Shown here in pieces: positions 24,121 through 31,265 of a stretch of DNA of 31,265 nucleotides. Position 1 is the first letter of the stretch; each line of letters opens with the position of its first letter. Source of the DNA: JBMHDW01 sp049889175. GTDB taxonomy: Bacteria; Pseudomonadota; Gammaproteobacteria; Comchoanobacterales; Comchoanobacteraceae. The DNA lies in contig JBMHDW010000016.1 of the NCBI GenBank assembly GCA_049889175.1, positions 1 through 31,265 on the forward strand. The letters run 5' to 3'. Below the pieces are notes generated by a model that did no database searches, was not told the DNA's origin, and saw only the letters and a list, made by a program, of their open reading frames with translations. A program made the translations under genes and the position numbers.

Positions 24121-27100
24121 TTAAAAAAGACTTCCAATATCAAAATTAAGCCCTTCCCCAAAGTATTCATCATTAAATGACATTGGATTACTAATATCAA
24201 ATAGATCTTCACCCATCACATCATCAAAATCATTCTCTCTCGCAGTACGTATTGCTGCAATATCAGGATACCATTTTCTTAGTTCTTTCAGTTCTACATC
24301 ATCAATTTCATAAAGATCTGATGTGATGATAAGGCTCATTAATGTGTCTTTTATTTGAAGGTTTTGATGAAGAAGTTTTGCTTGGTTTCGACCTTTAATA
24401 TAAATATTTGTTGCGATCAATACCCTCAACAGGGACACTTTTGCATCTAAAGAAATTTGACTATTTTTTGCAAATGCAATAATTTCACCATCTTCTAATG
24501 TTAATCTTATTTGAGACGTTTGTTTGTCATAGATAAAATTAAGTAATTGCTTCAGCGCCTTACTTAGTCTGTTTAATTTTGAAACATCACTTGGTAACTG
24601 ACTTAAAGTAGTGTCTGGATCATTCATTAGCTTTAAGCTCATGGTATGGCTTGCCACGAGATTATCTATATCCTGGCTCTTGTAGAGTTTCGTTTTATCG
24701 GATACTTTTCTTAAATTATCCATTTTGGCAATGCATTGAGATAATTCATCTTTATTGTCTGAAATAAGTGTTAGTATTCTGTGTAATCTAAATTCATTAA
24801 TAGCATGACTCCAAATCTCTTTGAGTGTATCAGGAGATGCATTTTGGTAATCAAGCATATTCACATTATCCATTTTAACAACTAATTCTGAGGTTTTTAC
24901 GAATTTTACATCACCATTTAAAAAAGATTGAATAAATCGATTAAACAAACTAACTCTGTAAATATCAGGTAATAAATTGTTTTCTTTTACCTCACCATAA
25001 AATTCCAAGAAACGCTTTCCAGCACCATCAGATCTTTCCTTTAAGACAGATACAAACAAAGTATAATATAAATTATCTAGTGACGTTAAACTCTGTGGGT
25101 TTTCGTTTTTTCTTTGAGCAAGATGATTAATGAACTGTTCAAAATCCCCTGTTACTTCATAAAATGTAGATGAATAATTTGACTGAGGATTAATATACTT
25201 TAGATATTGATCAGCAATAAAATGGATTTTGAACTTTGACTCTGAGAAATACCGATTAGCCCTTAACATATTATCTTTAGTTATGAAAATATCCTTTAGC
25301 AGCATGTCAAAATGTTTATCGTCAAGATGGTTTAGATGATGCAAACTCATTTTTGACAGTATATCTGTGATTAATTTCCTATCAGTTTGACGGTTACAGA
25401 GTTCATTTAGGTATAAATCAAACAATGTTTTATTATCTTTCTGATTATCAAAAATAAATAATTCACTAAACGGTATTTTCAGTAATTTAACATGATTTCT
25501 AATCCAATCACACTTAACGGAAGAATCGATATCTAAATGCTTAATGAGAGTAAACTTATCATAGTTAGCAGCTTGACATTTATTGGCAATCTTGGAAATA
25601 AGACTTAAATCTTCAGCAGTAAAACTTCCGATCAGCTTATCATAGCTAAGCATTTTAATAACTTTTTTGAAATCACTTTTAAACCATTTAAAATCATTAT
25701 CAACTTCCTTTAACAGTGTTATCATTGCTGATGAAGTTTGAGGTTTTTGGTTTAGCCTCTCAAGTTTATCTTTATTTTTTCTCAAAAAATCGGACAATTT
25801 CTTTTTATATTCCAAGAAAACACTATCTATTCGCTGCACTGGTTCTTTTTCGTTTCCTTGAAGAAGACTCTTCTTGAGGTGATATATCGGTTGCTGGTGA
25901 TGCGTCGTTTCCTGCTGTCTTTGGACTTTTAATGCATCATATTCTTTTACAAATTGACTAAACAAACCCTCAGTTTTCAACATTTCAAATCCGGTGATCA
26001 ATGAATATAATTGATCCCTATCTTGATCAGATAATGATTTGTATTCACCACTCTTCAATAAAGTTTTAAATGCTTCTAATATTTCATATCCAGTAACGGT
26101 TCTAAATCTATTTGATTCTGGCGGTAAGACAAAATCAATACTGGCATTTTTAGCCTCAATCTCTCGCTTTAATTCATCAATCGCGTCCATTGGGTTAACA
26201 GCAATATAATCCTGTAAAAATGATTGTATTAATTTAATTTTAGAAGCATCTTTACCAGACTCGGAATCAATTTGGTAAAGAAGATTAATATTTTCCTTAA
26301 CTTTTCTGTAAAGCTCTTTAGCTTCTGGAGATCTTAAAACAGAACGTTTAATGTCTCCTTTATAGGCATCAGTATCTCTTAATACTTCAAAAATTGAACA
26401 TTGACGTAAAAAATAATACTTAGCATTTAGATCAATACTACCTGTTCTTTTTGGTATCCCAGACAAATAATCTCCTAGCATCTGAAAAACTAATTGCATT
26501 GCATATTCGGCTTCACTATTTTTTTCTTTAAATATTTTTCTATACAACGATGCTATTTTTTTAGGTTGTAGATTGTCTTGATAGGCCTGTTCTTTAAACC
26601 AGGCTAAAACTGGATAGTTACTACACATAATAGCAGAGCACAGTACTGAGAATTGATAGGCTTCATCTTCGTCAATCGTATAAAGATTACTATTATGTTT
26701 TTGGAGTTGACTCAATAGTTTGCGTGACAATGTTACCAGATGAGCTTTTGAAGGACTCATTTTTTGAAATAAAGTAGTAAGTGCTTTAACTTGCGCATCC
26801 TCTATCTCTTGAATCATCACTGAAGAATATTCAATAATGTCGATAAATACAGTTGTATAGTTTTTGATGGCACCATTAACTGAATACATCGGATATATCC
26901 AATGATAATATTCTGGATTATTCGCATTTAATTCATCAAATAAATTGCAAACGCGTTTTGTAAAACCCTCTAAATTCTTGACATGCTTTCGAACAGCTTC
27001 TTGCTCACGTTTGTCTATAATAAAACCTTCAATAATTTTATCTCGTCTTGTGATGAGTTCTGTTCTATATTGACACAATGTCTCTGCATGATGACTATTT

Positions 27101-30100
27101 AGCGATGTATCTATCTTAAGATACTCTCCAGATTGTTCTGACGATCTGGAGTTAACATTGCTCTGCTGGTTTGAACTAGATAATGTGAGCAATATGTGCT
27201 CGACCCCCTGGGAAGAGCTAGACACGCTTTTTTGAGCGTCTCTTTTTACAGAATGATTACCTGAAGATACCATTTGATCGGCATTAATGCCTGTAGGCAT
27301 ATCGTCATAGTGGCTACTTTCTCCTGCAACAGTTTTCTGTTTTTTTCGTGGTTGATGCTGCAATACAGATGAATTATCTCTGACGCGTTTATTGGTTAAA
27401 GGCATTGCATTTCGTTTAGCAATAATAATATCAGTGAGAAATTGATTAAAATAGTCTCTCATTGATTCCACATCTTCTTCTGTAAAATTAGACAATATGC
27501 TTAACAAGCCATCATTGTTTGTTATATCTTTAATTATTTCATCTCGAATAGTGATATGGCTATCATGACCTGAAAATTCAACCACAAAAGAGTCTACACT
27601 ATTAACCCTTGTAATACCTTCTTCTGTAATATTAGAACACTTCAATATGGCGTCCATATAAACAGAAGCTCTGTGAATCCAATTTTGCGATGCCATTAGT
27701 TGTGTGGTTTTTGTGCATAAACGGATATTATTATCTGAAAATGAATAAAGATCATCTACAGGACCAAGAGATGATTGTGCAACATCTCTTAAGTTACTCA
27801 AATCACTTTTCAATCTTGCAAAACACTCATCAGTGACTAGATTTTGTATGTTTGCCAAATATAACAATAACTCAGTTCCAGCTAATCTACCTTGTTTAAA
27901 TTTATAATGCCCGTGCATAATAGATTTGAGTTCATTACTAGCACTACTGATACTATTAAAGGACAACGTACATGTGAAATACTTCAAATGCCTCTCAGTT
28001 TGACCTACTTTGATACATCTTGAAACATCTTCCATTTGCTTGATAATAATAGGGGCAGTCTTACCATCAATCCGATGTCCAAGCTTTCTAGTAACTTCAT
28101 TTTTTAGTTTAAATAAGGTATAGAGCGTAAACCAATCTTCTTTTTTAGTCATTGCAAAAGTCATGGTTGCCAGCTCATCACCCAGTGTACTCATACGACT
28201 AAAACGGCCGACCACTTGAATAAACTCTAAATTTGATGCTGGCACACTCAGGAAGATATTTTTAACAACTTTGCCCTTTGCTGTGATATTAGTACCTACC
28301 GACGAGCTTTTAGATATGATTAACATTTTATGCTTTTCATCACCATATTTTTTAGCATCAACATCCATTGCAAAATCAATATTATTTAGAGCACTATAAT
28401 TATGAACCTTAGCAACCCATTGTTGCATCCAAGATTTTAGATCAAATGCATTTGAAGATCTGCTTTCTTCTGGCATGGGCAATAACTGATGAATATTATT
28501 CAATTTTACTGAACTCATATTATTATCATCAAAGAATAAATTGTATTGCTTTATAAAGGACCAGGCTTCATCTGATATTGATAATTTTAAAGATTCGACA
28601 TACTTTTTAAATGCATTGAGATCACCCCAAGCATTATTTTGACCAAGATATTTTGTCTTCACTTTTTCTATGATCTTTTGCAAGGAGCTATTAGGTCGAA
28701 CATCATCATTGAAATCTTTAACATAAAAGATTGTTCTTAAAGAATCATTTTCCACATCAATATATTTTCTAGGATTATGACTAAAATCAGCAATGACATT
28801 AAATATAAGTCTTATACTATGAATAAATCTCATTTTTCTTAGTATTAATGAAATTAAGTTTCTATTTTCATTTTTATTGGAAATATAAGACCCATCAGCA
28901 ACGCAGATGAGATATACAAGTGTTAAATATTCATATAAATAGTTAATATTCTTTTGACCATCTGTAAAAGAAATATTACCTTGGCATAAACCGTCTAACT
29001 GCTCTGTACTTAATTCATCAAAAACACAAGTATTGAGCTCTTTAGTGGTATCCATATAATAAGCAACCATAGAACCTTCTTGAATTAAGGCTGGGTATCG
29101 ATCATTACGATGGTGGTTATTCAGCAAATACTGTAGTTTTTGTCCAAATGCAGCACCATAGGCTCTTAACTGCTTAGTTAATGCACCAGGTGTTGCTGTA
29201 TATGAACCTATAGATACCCCTGAATGAATACAGTGTTTATTAAATTCAATCCATTTTGTCAACCATTCATCTTTTTCGATGTCATTTTGGGGAAGTTTTG
29301 CTTGTTGTTCTGTAATAACGCCGTGTGCTTCATCTAAAATTATGACCGTATCTTTGCTCGAAAAGATGGGTCCAAAATTCGGTTTATCTTTTATGAAGCG
29401 TTTAAATTGATTCAATGTCGTCCATACAATACCACCAGAAAGTCTATTTGTAGAAATTTTTTCGTCTGATAAATCTTCTAATATTTGAATTGAGCTGTTT
29501 TTTGCTGTAAATGGATAATCATTATTTTTTCTATGTTCATCTTTTAATTTCTTTGTATTTTCAATCAAGATGACCGTCTTACCATGTTTTGCAAGTAATG
29601 TTGAGACCATACCCATAATCATAGTTTTTCCGGTACCAGTTCCAAGAGACATAACAATAGACCGACCTGAAAATGCTGCTTGAATATGATACAAAACACT
29701 AATCAATTGATATTTCTTCATTCTTTTGTGTTGATCTTGCTTTTGATACAAGTCATGTATGTCATTCATAATTGGGTATAATGAATGGAGATTCAATTCT
29801 GCACGACGAACATCAGGCCTTTTGATGTATTTATCTGATTGGTCTTTTAGCATTTCCTGATTCAAATGTTCAATAGCTTGGTTATTGCTTATCTTTTGAT
29901 TAGATACTTGACGTTCATACTCTGTAAACATTTGACCCCAAGGGCATTGATCCAACAGTGGACTGTTTGAATGAGTTGACTCAGTTGTTGAATCACTAAT
30001 TACTGATGGAGTTTTATGGGTAGGCTCTGATGTTTGATGCATTGGAATAAAAACACCTTTTCCACCTAATAAAACCCGTTGTCGGTGTTGTCTATGATAT

Positions 30101-30960
30101 AATTGTATTAATTCATTAACACTTGCTGTTGGCTCGTTCGCATTTAATAAAAAAGTTCTTACACTACTCAACTCGCTGTTATTATTAAAAACATTGTTTT
30201 TTTCAAAGCGGTCATTAACATCCTTAAATTGCTTAACATCATCTGCAAAAAGAATACTTTCCCAATGAGAATAATCCGATATAAGATTAAAACAAGGTGA
30301 ATTACTAAAAGTATTATTAGAACATATAGGTTCATCACATTTGGAATAAAACAGTTTAGAATTAATTTTCAAATCATTCATTAACCTAACAAGCTGTGAG
30401 CCTTCAAAAAAGGAATTTGGCAATTGATAAGTCTGCTGCATTCCATCTTGTAAATCTTTAATATTATACCCAAAGTTTATCGCGAAATTACCTGCTAGTT
30501 TTTTTAATGAACTTAAGTCAAGACGCCTGAATTGCTCATTAAAGCCTTCTTTTGTCAATGTGATCTCTTCTTGATTATCATTATATTGTTTGATGCACAT
30601 TTGAAACTGTGTTTGATAATTATCATGATTGGACCTTGTGTTAATGATCCAGCTAATCACATTGATAAAATGAAACCTATAAAAATCTACTTGGTCTTCT
30701 TCATTAAATGCTTTTATTTTCTCAACCAAAGGGTATGACATTATTTTTTGAACATCATATCCACTCAACTGCCTCATCAAAGATATAAATCCAGCTTCAT
30801 CCAACAAAGGTTTCAATTGATAACATTCATTGACCATATGTACAATTTTATCCTTTGACTCTTGTATCAGTTGATCCCACTTCAAAATGATCATATGACC
30901 AATAGCGTTTGTTCCACAATAAAAATTTGATGAAGAAGTTGTTAATTTTAAAAATGTCAT
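24121..30960 (-). CDS. Giant multidomain protein with SF2 helicase core
   Basis: A 2279-residue protein with no signal peptide or membrane segment; it fits no housekeeping family I know. Residues 1-270: possible cysteine-peptidase-like domain, with FYCGTNAIGHM (Cys15) and DYSHWESIL (His232). About 300-340: Ser/Thr/Pro-rich linker. About 415-930: complete SF2 helicase core with Walker A GTGTGKT (440-446), DEAH (543-546), TATP (588-591), GTNITAKG (889-896) and QVVGRFSR (915-922); the order also recalls SecA and type III restriction helicases. 1185-1290: low complexity, with a bipartite nuclear-localisation-like motif (1191-1209). About 1290-2240: long helical, Lys/Leu/Asn-rich, no recognised domain. 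2245-2279: acidic, aromatic tail without Lys or Arg. The ATG has an AAGGA box and a promoter. Most likely a host-directed effector or a defence/mobile-element protein; the first is inferred only from the NLS-like motif and tail. Confidence 0.9.
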   Translation of the reverse strand: MTFLKLTTSSSNFYCGTNAIGHMIILKWDQLIQESKDKIVHMVNECYQLKPLLDEAGFISLMRQLSGYDVQKIMSYPLVEKIKAFNEEDQVDFYRFHFINVISWIINTRSNHDNYQTQFQMCIKQYNDNQEEITLTKEGFNEQFRRLDLSSLKKLAGNFAINFGYNIKDLQDGMQQTYQLPNSFFEGSQLVRLMNDLKINSKLFYSKCDEPICSNNTFSNSPCFNLISDYSHWESILFADDVKQFKDVNDRFEKNNVFNNNSELSSVRTFLLNANEPTASVNELIQLYHRQHRQRVLLGGKGVFIPMHQTSEPTHKTPSVISDSTTESTHSNSPLLDQCPWGQMFTEYERQVSNQKISNNQAIEHLNQEMLKDQSDKYIKRPDVRRAELNLHSLYPIMNDIHDLYQKQDQHKRMKKYQLISVLYHIQAAFSGRSIVMSLGTGTGKTMIMGMVSTLLAKHGKTVILIENTKKLKDEHRKNNDYPFTAKNSSIQILEDLSDEKISTNRLSGGIVWTTLNQFKRFIKDKPNFGPIFSSKDTVIILDEAHGVITEQQAKLPQNDIEKDEWLTKWIEFNKHCIHSGVSIGSYTATPGALTKQLRAYGAAFGQKLQYLLNNHHRNDRYPALIQEGSMVAYYMDTTKELNTCVFDELSTEQLDGLCQGNISFTDGQKNINYLYEYLTLVYLICVADGSYISNKNENRNLISLILRKMRFIHSIRLIFNVIADFSHNPRKYIDVENDSLRTIFYVKDFNDDVRPNSSLQKIIEKVKTKYLGQNNAWGDLNAFKKYVESLKLSISDEAWSFIKQYNLFFDDNNMSSVKLNNIHQLLPMPEESRSSNAFDLKSWMQQWVAKVHNYSALNNIDFAMDVDAKKYGDEKHKMLIISKSSSVGTNITAKGKVVKNIFLSVPASNLEFIQVVGRFSRMSTLGDELATMTFAMTKKEDWFTLYTLFKLKNEVTRKLGHRIDGKTAPIIIKQMEDVSRCIKVGQTERHLKYFTCTLSFNSISSASNELKSIMHGHYKFKQGRLAGTELLLYLANIQNLVTDECFARLKSDLSNLRDVAQSSLGPVDDLYSFSDNNIRLCTKTTQLMASQNWIHRASVYMDAILKCSNITEEGITRVNSVDSFVVEFSGHDSHITIRDEIIKDITNNDGLLSILSNFTEEDVESMRDYFNQFLTDIIIAKRNAMPLTNKRVRDNSSVLQHQPRKKQKTVAGESSHYDDMPTGINADQMVSSGNHSVKRDAQKSVSSSSQGVEHILLTLSSSNQQSNVNSRSSEQSGEYLKIDTSLNSHHAETLCQYRTELITRRDKIIEGFIIDKREQEAVRKHVKNLEGFTKRVCNLFDELNANNPEYYHWIYPMYSVNGAIKNYTTVFIDIIEYSSVMIQEIEDAQVKALTTLFQKMSPSKAHLVTLSRKLLSQLQKHNSNLYTIDEDEAYQFSVLCSAIMCSNYPVLAWFKEQAYQDNLQPKKIASLYRKIFKEKNSEAEYAMQLVFQMLGDYLSGIPKRTGSIDLNAKYYFLRQCSIFEVLRDTDAYKGDIKRSVLRSPEAKELYRKVKENINLLYQIDSESGKDASKIKLIQSFLQDYIAVNPMDAIDELKREIEAKNASIDFVLPPESNRFRTVTGYEILEAFKTLLKSGEYKSLSDQDRDQLYSLITGFEMLKTEGLFSQFVKEYDALKVQRQQETTHHQQPIYHLKKSLLQGNEKEPVQRIDSVFLEYKKKLSDFLRKNKDKLERLNQKPQTSSAMITLLKEVDNDFKWFKSDFKKVIKMLSYDKLIGSFTAEDLSLISKIANKCQAANYDKFTLIKHLDIDSSVKCDWIRNHVKLLKIPFSELFIFDNQKDNKTLFDLYLNELCNRQTDRKLITDILSKMSLHHLNHLDDKHFDMLLKDIFITKDNMLRANRYFSESKFKIHFIADQYLKYINPQSNYSSTFYEVTGDFEQFINHLAQRKNENPQSLTSLDNLYYTLFVSVLKERSDGAGKRFLEFYGEVKENNLLPDIYRVSLFNRFIQSFLNGDVKFVKTSELVVKMDNVNMLDYQNASPDTLKEIWSHAINEFRLHRILTLISDNKDELSQCIAKMDNLRKVSDKTKLYKSQDIDNLVASHTMSLKLMNDPDTTLSQLPSDVSKLNRLSKALKQLLNFIYDKQTSQIRLTLEDGEIIAFAKNSQISLDAKVSLLRVLIATNIYIKGRNQAKLLHQNLQIKDTLMSLIITSDLYEIDDVELKELRKWYPDIAAIRTARENDFDDVMGEDLFDISNPMSFNDEYFGEGLNFDIGSLF

Positions 30961-30992
30961 TTATTTAAGTCCTTTTTATTATAAGGTAATGC

Positions 30993-31021
30993 AATTTAAC
31001 ATATAAAAAGATTTTAATCAA
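30993..31021 (-). promoter_or_regulatory. Promoter of the giant gene
   Basis: On the minus strand TTGATT (31021-31016), 17 bases, TAAATT (30998-30993). The leader to the ATG is about 25 bases and contains AAGGA. A TATAAT at about 30977-30982 is better as a -10 but would leave almost no leader. Confidence 0.4.
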
Positions 31022-31187
31022 CAACTTAAGAAAAAAATCAACTAGATAACTTTCATTCATAAAAATATGGTTATTTCAAAATAAGTCACTTCTATTTATT
31101 GAATAAAACAAGTGATGTTTGTTATAAATGATTTTGGTCTACATAGTGTATTTTTTGATTTGAATAGGATACAACTTGACTATCAAC

Positions 31188-31265
31188 CTAGCCATTAACA
31201 ATCGATAACATATTTGCCACATCAGAGTCTTCCCACGGCATTTTTTCTGTATTTAACTTAAGACT
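31188..31265 (-). CDS. C-terminal end of a gene entering from the right edge
   Basis: On the minus strand one frame is open from the window edge for 25 codons and ends in TAG at 31188. The residues (SLKLNTEKMPWEDSDVANML, then SIVNG) look like ordinary coding sequence. The fragment is too short to assign to a family, and chance openness cannot be excluded. The 166 bases between it and the promoter of the giant gene are very AT-rich, with no terminator I can support. Confidence 0.35.
   Translation of the reverse strand, partial: SLKLNTEKMPWEDSDVANMLSIVNG

Noticed and set aside
1..31265. tRNA, rRNA, CRISPR array, insertion sequence or prophage
   Set aside because: Reading both strands I found no regularly spaced repeats, no transposase, no phage structural genes and no tRNA-like cloverleaf that I could support.

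Overview
The window is AT-rich chromosomal DNA from a gammaproteobacterium. Housekeeping genes place it: PepN of the long gammaproteobacterial type, DusA, RecJ, bL31, Bcp, NhaA and Cdd. Several features hint at a host-associated, Legionella/Coxiella/Berkiella-like lineage: a GadC-type amino-acid permease, proteins with eukaryote-like low-complexity and basic tracts, and a 2279-residue multidomain protein with no obvious housekeeping role. That placement is inference; there is no rRNA or other marker here.

Layout. 1-829 (-): 3' -truncated exported protein. 1196-1801 (+): GST-fold protein, followed by its neighbour at 1854-2726 (+), an unknown protein with a Pro/Ser-rich start and a very basic end. 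2840-5572 (-): two membrane proteins, an alpha/beta hydrolase with a membrane insert and a double DUF805-like protein whose start region carries a perfect 64-bp tandem duplication. 5824-8364 (-): pepN. 8501-9055 (+): acidic helical protein of unknown function. 9080-13179 (-): a four-gene overlapping operon, nhaA-bcp-APC permease-CDF transporter. 13244-15285 (+): divergent NhaP-type antiporter and a slipin, ended by a strong bidirectional terminator. 15342-17490 (-): MFS transporter overlapping an SLT lipoprotein. 17692-19336 (+): CtpA protease and a small exported protein. 19333-21165 (-): rpmE-cdd-tyrosine recombinase. 21231-23990 (-): dusA and recJ. 24121-30960 (-): the giant gene. 31188-31265 (-): last codons of another gene.

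How the genes fit together. The centre is an ion and envelope homeostasis block: two unrelated Na+/H+ antiporters back to back, an amino-acid antiporter and a metal exporter, suggesting pH/sodium/acid stress handling. The next block concerns the envelope (lytic transglycosylase, periplasmic protease). The most unusual locus is the giant gene: a possible N-terminal cysteine-peptidase-like segment, a complete SF2 helicase core, a bipartite nuclear-localisation-like motif, a long helical region with no recognised family, and an acidic, aromatic C-terminal tail. It is the best candidate here for an undescribed system, possibly a secreted, host-directed helicase.
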